Shown here piece after piece: positions 1-8,267 of a stretch of DNA of 64,000 nt (positions are counted from its first letter, which is position 1; every line of letters begins with the position of its first letter). The DNA comes from a gamma proteobacterium NOR5-3 (GTDB lineage: Bacteria > Pseudomonadota > Gammaproteobacteria > Pseudomonadales > Halieaceae): positions 794,986 to 858,985 of the forward strand of contig DS999406.1 in the NCBI GenBank assembly GCA_000158155.1, in the 5' to 3' direction. The position numbers and the translations under genes were made by a program. The notes beneath the pieces were generated by a model, which was not told where the DNA came from, searched no databases, and saw only the letters and a list, made by a program, of their open reading frames with translations.

Positions 1-184
1 GACGCATACGCGCCAGATGCTGAGAAAGTGGCGACTGTTTGACGCCAAGATTGCGCGACAGCTCGCCCACCGACTGCTCTCCAAACTTCAATTGGCACAA
101 AACCATGAGCCTGTCCGGGTGCCCCAAAAGCTTCAGCAAATCGCTGACATCGGCGGCGGAACTGTGCATTTTGTCGAGATCCAT
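1..184 (-). CDS. soxR: ArsR-type transcriptional regulator of sox genes (partial)
   Basis: The gene reads leftward from an ATG at 184 and runs off the window edge, leaving about 61 N-terminal residues. They form the winged-helix start of an ArsR/SmtB repressor: a GHPDRLMVLCQL helix, then the HTH stretch with VGELSRNLGVKQSPLSQHLARMR split across helices. Cys30, in the VLCQL segment, sits where the persulfide-sensing SqrR/BigR/SoxR branch carries its first redox cysteine; the second would lie outside the window. It is divergent from soxC with an AT-rich spacer. By family knowledge such proteins repress sox genes until sulfane sulfur modifies the cysteines. The regulatory target is inferred from position. 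Confidence 0.8.
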   Translation of the reverse strand, partial: MDLDKMHSSAADVSDLLKLLGHPDRLMVLCQLKFGEQSVGELSRNLGVKQSPLSQHLARMR

Positions 185-199
185 AATATTCCGGGTTTG

Positions 200-225
200 T
201 TATATGAGAAATTTATAATATATTA
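200..225. promoter_or_regulatory. AT-rich inverted repeats, candidate SoxR operator in the soxR-soxC divergent spacer
   Basis: In an otherwise GC-rich region, 200-225 is nearly pure A/T. It holds an inverted repeat TTATA (200-204) / TATAA (214-218) and an overlapping perfect 10-base palindrome TAATATATTA (216-225). ArsR-family sulfur regulators bind AT-rich inverted repeats close to their own start. This one lies 16 bases upstream of the regulator ATG and about 70 bases upstream of soxC, so it could govern both directions. No binding evidence exists in the sequence itself. Confidence 0.5.
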
Positions 226-293
226 ACGCATGTGTGGGCGTTGGTGAGTTTACTACTGTCTGGCTTGCAGCAACTAATAAGAAGGAAGCCATA

Positions 294-1604
294 ATGCAAA
301 AACAACAGCAGCTTGATCAACTGGTCCGATCAGTCGCCGAGTCCGGCGAGAAACTGAACGGCGCAGAGAGACGGCATTTTCTGAAGAACGGTCTGGCTCT
401 CCTCGGTGGTGCGGGACTGGTAAGCGCGGCCTCCGGTGTCGCAGCGCAGGCCATGCCCCCGGGCATACCCTCCTGGACCAAGAGTCTTGGTTCTGCGGTT
501 AATACTAATCCTTACGGTATGCCTTCCCCCCATGAAGCCGGCTTACAGCGGCGCACGGTGGAATGGCTGACTGCCGACAAAATTGCCTCGGTGAGTTTTA
601 CACCCCTGGCAGATCTCAAAGGCATCATTACGCCCAGCGGCGTGGTCTTCGAGCGCTATCACGCGGGATTGCCCGACGTGGACCCCAATCAGCATCGATT
701 GATGATTCACGGCATGGTGGATCGTCCGCTGATCTTCAGCATGGAAGATCTCATGCGCTTTCCGTCGGTGAGCATGATTCGATTTCTTGAGTGCCCGGCC
801 AACGGCGGCATGGAGTGGCGCGCGGCACAGATGGATCGCCTGCAGTTTTCCCACGGCATGCTTTCCTGCTGTGAGTGGACTGGAGTGCTGCTGTCTACTT
901 TGCTGCAGGAATGCGGCGTACAGAAAGGCGCCAAGTGGATTCTTGCCGAGGGCAGTGATGGCTCGCATATGAGCCGAAGTATCCCTATGGAAAAGGCCAT
1001 GGACGACGCACTCATTGTGTACGCACAAAATGGCGAAGCGTTGCGCCCGGAGCAGGGATACCCGGTACGCCTGATTAATCCCGGCTGGGAAGGCAACACC
1101 TGCGTGAAGTGGCTGCGGCGTTTGGAGATTGGCGATCAACCCTGGTATCACCGCGAAGAGACCTCCAAATACACGGACCTGCTGCCCAGCGGAAAAGCGC
1201 GGGAGTTCACCTTTGTGCAGGAAGCCAACTCCGTGCTGACCAACCCCTGTCCGGAGAAACCCCTGACCAAACCCGGCAAGCTCTGGGTGGAGGGGCTTGC
1301 CTGGTCGGGCCGCGGACGCATCAAACACGTGGATGTGTCCTTTGACGGTGGCGTGAGTTGGCGGGAAGCGCGCTTTACCAGTGTTGTTGAGCCGCGAGCC
1401 TTGACGCGTTTTGGCGTGGAATGGGACTGGAACGGCAACCCGGCACTCCTGCAAAGCCGAGCCGTCGATGAGACCGGTTATGTGCAGCCGACCTACAGTC
1501 AGCTGCGAGATGCCCGGGGCTCATCCTCGATTTATCACAAGAACGCCATTCATACCTGGAAACTCAACAGCGATGGGAGTGTGGTCAATGCCCAACTTGC
1601 ATAA
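294..1604 (+). CDS. soxC: SoxC, sulfane dehydrogenase molybdopterin subunit
   Basis: The 436-residue product is the molybdenum-cofactor subunit of the periplasmic Sox(CD)2 sulfane dehydrogenase, which removes six electrons from the SoxY-bound sulfane. It starts at the ATG at 294, preceded by AAGGAAG. The N-terminus carries a twin-arginine motif (RRHFLKNG) and a hydrophobic stretch, as expected for a cofactor-loaded exported protein. The oxidoreductase core follows, with the cofactor-ligand cysteine in RFLECPANGG, then the C-terminal dimerisation domain (HVDVSFDGG). Its last codons overlap the start of soxD, the haem partner. First gene of the plus-strand sox operon. Confidence 0.93.
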   Translation: MQKQQQLDQLVRSVAESGEKLNGAERRHFLKNGLALLGGAGLVSAASGVAAQAMPPGIPSWTKSLGSAVNTNPYGMPSPHEAGLQRRTVEWLTADKIASVSFTPLADLKGIITPSGVVFERYHAGLPDVDPNQHRLMIHGMVDRPLIFSMEDLMRFPSVSMIRFLECPANGGMEWRAAQMDRLQFSHGMLSCCEWTGVLLSTLLQECGVQKGAKWILAEGSDGSHMSRSIPMEKAMDDALIVYAQNGEALRPEQGYPVRLINPGWEGNTCVKWLRRLEIGDQPWYHREETSKYTDLLPSGKAREFTFVQEANSVLTNPCPEKPLTKPGKLWVEGLAWSGRGRIKHVDVSFDGGVSWREARFTSVVEPRALTRFGVEWDWNGNPALLQSRAVDETGYVQPTYSQLRDARGSSSIYHKNAIHTWKLNSDGSVVNAQLA

Positions 1605-2526
1605 CTATCTGATTACCTTCGCTTTGGGTGCCAGCATCCTAGCCTCACCCATGGTATTGGCTGCACAGGAAGGCCGCTTCGGTTACGGCAGCCCCGCCAG
1701 CGCAGAACAAATTGCCGGCTGGGATATTGATGTGCGTCCCGACGGACAAGGTTTGCCGCCTGGCGAAGGTTCCGTCGAGGATGGCGAGGAACTTTACGAG
1801 GAAAAATGTGCGCTTTGTCACGGCTCCTTTGGCGAAAGCGTCAGCGGTTACCCGGCGCTTGCCGGTGGTGGCGGCAGCCTGACCGACCCGCGCCCTAAAA
1901 AGACCGTGGGCAGTTATTGGCGCTATACGAGTACGCTTTGGGATTACATCCATCGTGCCATGCCATTCACCCAGCCAGAGTCTCTGAGCGACGATGAGGT
2001 CTACGCGATCACCGCCTACGTCCTGCATCTGAACGACATCGTGGACTACGAGTTTGTGCTGACCCGGGACAATCTGACCGAAGTTCGCCTGCCCAATGAG
2101 GACAACTTCATCCCTGATCAGCGTCCCGATACCCGCAACAAACGTTGCATGAAGCGCTGTAAGGATCCGGCAGATGTCAAAGTTGCCTCTGAAGCGGCGG
2201 CCTATGTGCCCGAGGGTGGCCCTGATGCGCTGTATAGCGAGGTCGAAGCACAGGAAGATGGCATCGTGACCACGGTGACGGGCAATGGTGTCTACGAACG
2301 TCACTGCGCGCTGTGTCATGCAGACGGTATTGGCGGAGCTCCTGCGATCGGCGATACCAGTGCCTGGTCTGCGCGCATTGAGCAGGGCCTGGACGTTTTG
2401 TACCGCCACGCTATCGAGGGATATTCCGGTGAAGACGGCATCATGCCCCCCAAAGGTGGCTTTGTGAATCTGAGCGATAGTGAGGTAGGCCTCGCGGTGG
2501 ACTATATTGTAGAGCAGAGCCAATGA
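1588..2526 (+). CDS. soxD: SoxD, dihaem cytochrome c subunit of sulfane dehydrogenase
   Basis: The 312-residue secreted protein has two cytochrome c domains with CALCH haem motifs at residues 74-78 and 240-244. It passes electrons from the SoxC molybdenum centre to cytochrome c. The ATG at 1588 lies inside the end of soxC (17-base overlap) with GGGAG eight bases upstream, so translation is probably coupled. A signal peptide (NYLITFALGASILAS) follows the start. Each domain keeps a downstream methionine that could be the distal haem ligand (RAMPFTQPE, GIMPPKGGF). Presence of soxCD means thiosulfate can be fully oxidised to sulfate instead of stopping at stored sulfur. Confidence 0.92.
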   Translation: MPNLHNYLITFALGASILASPMVLAAQEGRFGYGSPASAEQIAGWDIDVRPDGQGLPPGEGSVEDGEELYEEKCALCHGSFGESVSGYPALAGGGGSLTDPRPKKTVGSYWRYTSTLWDYIHRAMPFTQPESLSDDEVYAITAYVLHLNDIVDYEFVLTRDNLTEVRLPNEDNFIPDQRPDTRNKRCMKRCKDPADVKVASEAAAYVPEGGPDALYSEVEAQEDGIVTTVTGNGVYERHCALCHADGIGGAPAIGDTSAWSARIEQGLDVLYRHAIEGYSGEDGIMPPKGGFVNLSDSEVGLAVDYIVEQSQ

Positions 2527-2537
2527 GGGACCTGCCC

Positions 2538-2897
2538 ATGTATGCACAGCAACTACGTCCGATGCGAACCCTGTCGGCACTCGTCCTGACGTTAGCCGCG
2601 ATCACTACGCAGGCCGCTGAGTCCGATTCAATTGCCGAAGGGCGGGAGATCGCCGCGGATCGCAATCGCGGTAACTGCTACTCCTGTCACATGGCTGATG
2701 GTGCACAGATGACCGGCAACGGCGGTCCGCCACTGATGCAGATGCAAATGCGCTTTCCGGATCGTGAGGTGCTCAAGGCGCAAATCGCTGATCCGCGTGT
2801 TCGAAATCCCAATACCGTGATGCCTCCCTATGGTGCTCACGGCATTCTTACCGCCCGCGAGCTTGAGCTCGTGGTCGATTACATTCATTCACTATAA
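2538..2897 (+). CDS. soxX: SoxX, monohaem cytochrome c of the SoxAX complex
   Basis: A 119-residue exported monohaem cytochrome with CYSCH at residues 47-51. The pattern GNGGPPLMQMQMRFPD...NPNTVMPPYG...ILTARE is characteristic of SoxX. It partners SoxA to couple thiosulfate oxidatively to the SoxY cysteine. I chose the ATG at 2538 because GAGGGA lies seven bases upstream; an in-frame ATG at 2523 overlapping the soxD stop would add five residues. Here soxX sits between soxD and soxY and not beside soxA. Confidence 0.88.
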   Translation: MYAQQLRPMRTLSALVLTLAAITTQAAESDSIAEGREIAADRNRGNCYSCHMADGAQMTGNGGPPLMQMQMRFPDREVLKAQIADPRVRNPNTVMPPYGAHGILTARELELVVDYIHSL

Positions 2898-2919
2898 ACA
2901 CAAGAAACAGGAGCCTCCC

Positions 2920-3372
2920 ATGCAGGGAACATTGACACGACGTCGCTTCAGCCAGGCAATTCTGGCGTTTGCGGCCCTCGCTACCGTTCCGTTAAGGGTA
3001 TTTGCCCGCAACGATGAAGCCTTCAAGGCCGTGAATACCGATGAGGCAATGAAAGCCTTGTTTGGCGATAAGCCCATGACCGTGGACGACAGCTTTGAAT
3101 TCAAGGTGCCAGATATTGCCGAAGACGGATCCATCGTCCCGGTAACCGTGAGCACCGAGATGGAAGGCGTGAAGTCTATCTCGCTGCTGGTAGATGCGAA
3201 CCCCAACCCACTTTCAGCGCGCTTTCACTTTATGCCCGGCGCAGTGCCGGAGTTTAAAACGCGCATCAAGATGGGCGAAAGCTCCGACGTGCGGGCAGTG
3301 ATAGAAACTGCCGATGCACTCTATGTATCTACCAAGAACGTCAAGGTAACCCTTGGCGGTTGCGGCGGTTAA
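2920..3372 (+). CDS. soxY: SoxY, sulfur-carrier protein
   Basis: The 150-residue SoxY carries the pathway intermediates on the cysteine of its C-terminal swinging arm. The protein ends in GGCGG, with Cys148 the attachment site for thiosulfate-derived sulfur. The N-terminus has a twin-arginine signal (TRRRFSQAILAFAALA); the family is exported already bound to SoxZ. The start is the ATG at 2920 after a CAGGAG ribosome site. soxZ follows 25 bases downstream. Confidence 0.95.
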   Translation: MQGTLTRRRFSQAILAFAALATVPLRVFARNDEAFKAVNTDEAMKALFGDKPMTVDDSFEFKVPDIAEDGSIVPVTVSTEMEGVKSISLLVDANPNPLSARFHFMPGAVPEFKTRIKMGESSDVRAVIETADALYVSTKNVKVTLGGCGG

Positions 3373-3397
3373 ACGAGCACAGGACGGAGAAAATATC

Positions 3398-3709
3398 ATG
3401 GACGTAAAACCCATCAAAATTCGTGGTCGCCTCAAAGGTGACACAGCTTCCATCAAGTGTCTGATGCCGCATCCCATGGAGACCGGCGTACGCAAAGACC
3501 TCGATGGCAATAAAATTCCTGCGCACTACATCGAGACCGTCAGCTGCACCAAAAATGGCGAAGTCTTTATTACTGCCGACTGGGGTGCTTCGGTGTCCAA
3601 AGACCCCTACTTTGGGTTTGTTGTAAACAATGCCAAGGAAGGGGACGTTATTGAGGTTAGCTGGAAAGATAACCTCGGTAACACTTCCTCCGGTGATCTC
3701 ACCCTGTAA
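3398..3709 (+). CDS. soxZ: SoxZ, partner of the SoxY carrier
   Basis: This 103-residue immunoglobulin-fold protein forms the SoxYZ heterodimer, presenting SoxY's cysteine arm to SoxAX, SoxB and SoxCD. It has no signal peptide, as usual for SoxZ, which is co-exported with SoxY. Recognisable family segments are KIRGRLKGD near the N-terminus, LMPHPMETG, and the C-terminal WKDNLGNTSSGD. The ATG at 3398 follows GGACGGAG. It is close to the usual family length. Confidence 0.94.
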   Translation: MDVKPIKIRGRLKGDTASIKCLMPHPMETGVRKDLDGNKIPAHYIETVSCTKNGEVFITADWGASVSKDPYFGFVVNNAKEGDVIEVSWKDNLGNTSSGDLTL

Positions 3710-3727
3710 GTCAACGAGGACGCTCCC

Positions 3728-4564
3728 ATGCTGCGCACGTTCAGCCATCGTATTTACCCGGCACTCATTCTTGCTGTCAGCGCCACCGCTATTGCCAGTC
3801 CTGAAGAGGATCGCAATGCGCTTCGGGCATTTTATGAACAACGATTCCCGGGGATCGAACTGGACGCGCACGTAGATGGCGCTTACGCCCTGGATGCGGA
3901 CAAGCGAGACCAGTGGCTGGAGATGGAAGATTTTCCACCGTACGAAATAGCCATTGATGATGGCGCTGATCGTTACGACGAGCCCCTTGCAGACGGCAGC
4001 AGCTATGCCGACTGCCTGGGTAATGAGGCTCCGGTTGTTAAGCAGTACTACCCGCGCTTTGATCCGGCCAGTGGTGAAATCGAGACTCTGGAGCAGCGCA
4101 TTAATAGCTGTCGCGAGGCTGCCGGAGAGGAGCCTTTGGATTATCTCGGGTCTGAGATGAGTTCTCTCATGGCGTTTATTGCCTATGAGTCCAGGGGCGA
4201 GCGTGTTGCCATTGAGGTGCCCGATGACCCCCGGGCACAGGCAGCCTACGAAGACGGCAAAGAGTTTTTTTATACGCGACGAGGCCAGCTCAACTTTGCC
4301 TGCAGCAGCTGCCACGTAACCATGGTGGGTAATGCCTTGCGTGCTGAGCGATTGAGCGCGTCACTGGGACATACCACGCACTGGCCCGTGTATCGCCTGA
4401 AATGGAAAGAGGTGGGTCCTTTGCACAAGCGGTTTATCGAATGTAATTCCCAGGTGCGGGCAGTGCCTCTGGAGGCTCAGAGTGAGTCCTACAGAAACCT
4501 GGAGTATTTCCTGACCTACATGAGTAACGGCATGGAGTTAAACGGACCCGCGTCGAGAAAGTAG
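3728..4564 (+). CDS. soxA: SoxA, monohaem subunit of L-cysteine S-thiosulfotransferase SoxAX
   Basis: A 278-residue periplasmic cytochrome that, with SoxX, joins thiosulfate to SoxY. A signal peptide (LILAVSATAIAS) is present. Only one haem motif exists, CSSCH at 192-196. The invariant active-site cysteine that also ligates the haem is Cys239 in FIECNSQVRAVP. In the N-terminal domain, where dihaem SoxA proteins bind a second haem, only isolated Cys96 and Cys128 remain. These probably form a disulfide, as in monohaem SoxA types. The gene lies 18 bases after soxZ. Confidence 0.92.
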   Translation: MLRTFSHRIYPALILAVSATAIASPEEDRNALRAFYEQRFPGIELDAHVDGAYALDADKRDQWLEMEDFPPYEIAIDDGADRYDEPLADGSSYADCLGNEAPVVKQYYPRFDPASGEIETLEQRINSCREAAGEEPLDYLGSEMSSLMAFIAYESRGERVAIEVPDDPRAQAAYEDGKEFFYTRRGQLNFACSSCHVTMVGNALRAERLSASLGHTTHWPVYRLKWKEVGPLHKRFIECNSQVRAVPLEAQSESYRNLEYFLTYMSNGMELNGPASRK

Positions 4565-4597
4565 CGGATAGGTCAGTCTAAAATAGAGCTGAAAATA

Positions 4598-4900
4598 ATG
4601 ATGAAAACAGTGATCAGGATAAGTCTTTTGCTGCCGCTCTCTCTGAGCGCCCTGGCTGCCCAGGCAGGCCCCGCAGAGACACTGGAGCGCGCCAGCACAA
4701 TCTATGAGCAGGCCCTGGCGCAAGAGCATGGCTGGTCGGTGACGGAACCTCTCATCGAAGAAGCCAGGGCAGCTATGGCTGCCGGTGACGAGGACCGCGC
4801 GCAGGCGCTGGCGGATCGGGCACTGCTAACAGCAGAACAGTCCCTCAAGCAGGCGCAGGACGAAAAAGACGCCTGGCAGGCACGGGTCGTCGGTCGTTGA
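4598..4900 (+). CDS. soxK: SoxXA-binding protein, SoxK-like
   Basis: A small secreted protein of 100 residues (99 if the second ATG at 4601 is used). After a signal peptide (LLPLSLSALAAQA) the mature part is a helical hairpin with the pattern EHGWSVTEPLIEEARAAMAA followed by DRAQALADRALLTAEQSLKQA. That layout resembles the SAXB/SoxK proteins, which bind SoxXA and raise its activity in some sulfur oxidisers. Its position between soxA and soxB supports this. The assignment rests on pattern and context, as short helical proteins diverge quickly. Confidence 0.68.
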   Translation: MMKTVIRISLLLPLSLSALAAQAGPAETLERASTIYEQALAQEHGWSVTEPLIEEARAAMAAGDEDRAQALADRALLTAEQSLKQAQDEKDAWQARVVGR

Positions 4901-4938
4901 ACCGGCGCGGCTGTGCTTAAACCACAGAGGAGTTGCTC

Positions 4939-6702
4939 GTGAATCGACGAGAGTTTATCCATCTGCTGCTGCAAGGCGCCGCCGTTGCCGGCACGGGAGC
5001 CTATGCTGGCAGCCTTGCGGCCAGCACTCGGGCTTTTTATGACCTGGAGGCCTTTGGCAGCGCACGCATACTGCACATGACCGATAGCCATGCGCAGCTT
5101 AATCCTATTTATTTTCGCGAGCCCAACGTCAACATTGGATTGGGTGAGGCTCTGGGTCGCTGGCCCCATGTGGTGGGGCGCAATCTTCTAAAGGAGCTGG
5201 GCAATATTTCTGCGCGCGATGCGCATGCCTTTACCTATCTGGATTTTGTTCAGGCGGCAGAGAAGTTTGGTCGCGTTGGTGGTTTTGCTCATCTCAAGAC
5301 CCTGGTCGATCAGCTGCGCGGTGAGGTGTCTGACGGCAGCAGCCTTTTGCTGGATGGCGGCGATACCTGGCAGGGTTCGGGCACCGCGCTGTGGACCCGC
5401 GGTCGAGACATGGTGGAAGCCACCAATCTCCTGGGTGTCGACATCATGACCGGGCACTGGGAGTTTACCTATCACGAGGATGAGATCCTCGAGAATATCG
5501 AAGCCTTTAATGGCGAGTTCCTCGCCCACAACACCTATGCTACCGAGGACGCATTGTTTGATGGCGTGCCTGTGTATGACGAGGACACGGGTCACGTGTT
5601 CAAGCCCTACACCATGCGTGATCTCAAAGGCCGTCGGGTTGCGGTTGTTGGTCAGGCGTTTCCTTACACTCCTATCGCCAACCCCAAGCGCTTTATTCCC
5701 AACTGGACTTTTGGTATCCGCGATGAAGAGTTGAGCCGGCTGGTGGACACAATTCGCGCAGAAGAAAAGCCCGATGCAGTGATCTTGCTGTCGCATAACG
5801 GTATGGATGTGGATCTGAAGCTGGCAAGTCGTGTGTCGGGTATCGATTTTATTCTGGGTGGGCACACTCATGATGGGATGCCACGACCGATAGAGGTTGA
5901 AAACAGCGGCGGCAAGACAGTGGTCACCAATGCCGGAAGCAACGGCAAGTTCCTGGCGGTGCTGGATCTCGAGTTTGGTGCCAGCGGTGTGAGCGGCTAT
6001 CGCTACAAATTGCTGCCGGTGTTCTCTGATCTGATTGCGCCCAATCCGGCTATGCAGGCGCATATTGATGCGGTACGCGCGCCGCATCGGGAAATACTGG
6101 AAGAGGAATTGGCCGTCGCAGATTCGTTGCTGTATCGCCGTGGCAACTTCAACGGCAGCTTTGACCAGCTAATCGTCGATGGCATGCGCCAGGAGTTGGA
6201 TGCCCAAATAGCATTATCCCCGGGCTTTCGTTGGGGCACTACCGTTATGCCGGGCGAAGCGATCACCATGGATCGCCTGCTTGATCAGACCTGTATGACC
6301 TATCCCGAGACCTACGTGCGCGAAATGAGTGGTGCTGAGCTGCGCACGGTTCTTGAGAGTGTGGCGGATAACCTCTTTAACGCCGACCCGTACTATCAGC
6401 AAGGTGGTGATATGGTGCGCACCGGCGGTTTTAACTATCGACTCGACCCTCTGGCCGCTATGGGATCAAGGGTGTCTGACATGACCCTGGCCAATGGCAA
6501 GCGCATGCAGGACAACGCGTCCTACAAGGTCGCAGGCTGGGCTACCGTGGGCTCTCAGTCTACGGGCGAACCGGTGTGGGAGGTGGTGGCTCGGTATTTG
6601 CGATCGCAAAAGACCGTGCGTATTGATCGCCTGGAGTCGCCTACGTTGATGAATGTGGACTCAAATCCCGGGCTTGCTGACTACCGTGGTGGTTTCGCTT
6701 AA
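4939..6702 (+). CDS. soxB: SoxB, thiosulfohydrolase
   Basis: This 587-residue periplasmic enzyme hydrolyses the terminal sulfone from SoxY-bound intermediates, releasing sulfate. It belongs to the 5'-nucleotidase/metallophosphoesterase superfamily with a dimanganese site. Metal-binding segments visible are ILHMTDSHAQLNP, DGGDTWQGSG, LSHNGMDVD and GGHTHDG. The N-terminus has a twin-arginine signal (NRREFIHLLLQGAA). The start is the GTG at 4939, six bases after AGGAG; an in-frame TTG at 4933 directly abuts that ribosome site and is less likely. It closes the sox operon. Confidence 0.95.
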   Translation: MNRREFIHLLLQGAAVAGTGAYAGSLAASTRAFYDLEAFGSARILHMTDSHAQLNPIYFREPNVNIGLGEALGRWPHVVGRNLLKELGNISARDAHAFTYLDFVQAAEKFGRVGGFAHLKTLVDQLRGEVSDGSSLLLDGGDTWQGSGTALWTRGRDMVEATNLLGVDIMTGHWEFTYHEDEILENIEAFNGEFLAHNTYATEDALFDGVPVYDEDTGHVFKPYTMRDLKGRRVAVVGQAFPYTPIANPKRFIPNWTFGIRDEELSRLVDTIRAEEKPDAVILLSHNGMDVDLKLASRVSGIDFILGGHTHDGMPRPIEVENSGGKTVVTNAGSNGKFLAVLDLEFGASGVSGYRYKLLPVFSDLIAPNPAMQAHIDAVRAPHREILEEELAVADSLLYRRGNFNGSFDQLIVDGMRQELDAQIALSPGFRWGTTVMPGEAITMDRLLDQTCMTYPETYVREMSGAELRTVLESVADNLFNADPYYQQGGDMVRTGGFNYRLDPLAAMGSRVSDMTLANGKRMQDNASYKVAGWATVGSQSTGEPVWEVVARYLRSQKTVRIDRLESPTLMNVDSNPGLADYRGGFA

Positions 6703-6703
6703 G

Positions 6704-7222
6704 TTACCAGGTCAGCGTCGCAGCAATAATCTGTTCCAGCAACTGGTGCACGGCGGCGTAGTCTGCCTGCTCCAGCTCGGGTGCGCGTATGCTCAGATGC
6801 ACCGTGTCGGGATCGGCATTCAGCGAGTAAATCGAAATACTGTAGGGGCAGAGGGTGATGTTGTGCGGATTGTGCAGCGTTAACTCGTAGGTCAGTTCGG
6901 AGCTGCAAAACAGCAGTGATTCAGCATTATCGTAGACTTGGGTGCTTGCGCCGGTAGCGTCAGCGGTGCGGCGTAACATGCTTGCCAGGTGTGCGGTGTA
7001 AGAAATCACCAACCCTTCATTTTGGATTGCCTGCACAAGATCTTCCCGTACGTTGTGATACAAGCCGACAGTGCTGTAGACCCAGGAGGATCCAATGACC
7101 CGGGGCTTTGGCAGGGTCTGTGCGGAAGTATTGATGCTCAAAAGACAGAGCGTAAGAATCGCCGTCGTTCTTCGGAGATAACGCCCCCCGAGCTTAGATA
7201 CTGTGACAGTCGTCATGCGCAT
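6704..7222 (-). CDS. DUF302-family secreted protein
   Basis: A 172-residue exported protein with a signal peptide (TTAILTLCLLSINTSA). The body matches the DUF302 fold pattern, notably VYDNAESLLFCSSE and the conserved NPHNITLCPYSISIY. The biochemical role of DUF302 is not established; members are common beside sulfur-oxidation and DsrE-type genes. It lies 14 bases downstream of the alpha/beta-hydrolase gene, so the two are probably one operon, and it ends two bases from the convergent soxB stop. An alternative ATG at 7216 has a slightly better-spaced ribosome site. Confidence 0.75.
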   Translation of the reverse strand: MRMTTVTVSKLGGRYLRRTTAILTLCLLSINTSAQTLPKPRVIGSSWVYSTVGLYHNVREDLVQAIQNEGLVISYTAHLASMLRRTADATGASTQVYDNAESLLFCSSELTYELTLHNPHNITLCPYSISIYSLNADPDTVHLSIRAPELEQADYAAVHQLLEQIIAATLTW

Positions 7223-7236
7223 TCCCGGAACGTTGA

Positions 7237-8157
7237 TTAGTCGTCATGCATGAAGTCTAGCGCGATCTCAACCATCTCGTCGGCGTAAAGATCGCGAAAG
7301 AAGTGGTCCGCGCCCTCGATTACCTCCACCGTAACCGTCGGTGCGCGCTCGGCCATGGCAGCGGGAAGTCCTGCGGCAATAGAGTCTTTGCTGCCGGCGA
7401 TTACCAGCACCGGCTCTGTCAGCTTTGCGATTAGCGTAGGCGTGTCCCTTAGGGGGTCGTCACTGTAGTAGGACAGAAAGCTCGCGGCCGTGGCGCGGGT
7501 TTTTTCGCAGTACAGCAGGCCAAGCGTGGTGGGGAGAAGCACGTCACCTTGTCCCTTGGCAGCTTGCTCTTGAGCCTGACTTAGCAGCTCAGTGAGAGAT
7601 TCTCCGTGGCGGTCTGTGTAGGCGGACCGGGTCTTTTGTGAAGACCACTGCGGCGGTGCTATGAGGATAAGGCGTTCGGCGAGAGGGTCAGCTGTTTCGA
7701 GCACATAGCGGGCGACCTGATTTGCTCCCCGGGAATGCCCGATAGCAGTGAACTGGCGCACGCCCTGAGTGGCAAGCCAGGCAGACCAGCGGGCCAGTTC
7801 AATGCTGGCATCGCGTTCACGATGGCGATGATCATTGTCGCAGGGAAATGCCTGTGCGCGGTTATCAACTCCCAGACTCAGGTTTATGGCCAGGGTGCTT
7901 ACTCCCTCGTCGCCCAGCAGTGACTCCAGGGCCTGAATAATTTCGGTATCGCGGTGGGACAAGGTGCCGTGAAGGATTATCGCTGTGTCGCCTCCGGGCC
8001 AGGTGCTGCTGCGCGCAAGACGACCGGAAAGTGCAGGCCGCTGATCGTCAAGCTGGATCATCTCAGCGCTGAGTTCTGCGCATGAGAGGCAGAACAGGAC
8101 CAAGGCCAGGGATCGCACCATAGCGGCAAGGCAATTGCTGGTTTTCAACAGAAACAT
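7237..8157 (-). CDS. Secreted alpha/beta-hydrolase
   Basis: A 306-residue exported hydrolase with a signal sequence (LALVLFCLSCAELSA). The nucleophile elbow GHSRG places the catalytic serine in the usual position. A late IAGSKDSI segment probably supplies the acid, and GADHFF near the C-terminus supplies the histidine. An oxyanion segment (IILHGTL) occurs early. AAGGAG stands eight bases before the ATG. It is divergent from the DsrE-like gene and co-directional with the DUF302 gene. Substrate unknown; the sulfur-gene neighbourhood is the only functional clue. Confidence 0.78.
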   Translation of the reverse strand: MFLLKTSNCLAAMVRSLALVLFCLSCAELSAEMIQLDDQRPALSGRLARSSTWPGGDTAIILHGTLSHRDTEIIQALESLLGDEGVSTLAINLSLGVDNRAQAFPCDNDHRHRERDASIELARWSAWLATQGVRQFTAIGHSRGANQVARYVLETADPLAERLILIAPPQWSSQKTRSAYTDRHGESLTELLSQAQEQAAKGQGDVLLPTTLGLLYCEKTRATAASFLSYYSDDPLRDTPTLIAKLTEPVLVIAGSKDSIAAGLPAAMAERAPTVTVEVIEGADHFFRDLYADEMVEIALDFMHDD

Positions 8158-8267
8158 GGCAGATACTCCTTACTGAACATGATTGTACGTACTAGATGGC
8201 GGCTCTTACCAGTCTCCAAAGAGTCACTGCACAGTTTTTATAACATCGATTGAATCAGGAGTTTTGA

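Noticed and set aside
543-1454. Long open frame antisense to soxC
   Set aside because: Opposite strand of a well-supported sox gene; composition is arginine/histidine-rich without any family pattern.
3341-4315. Open frame of about 320 codons antisense to soxZ and soxA
   Set aside because: Fully overlaps two confident sox genes on the other strand; no motif or ribosome site.
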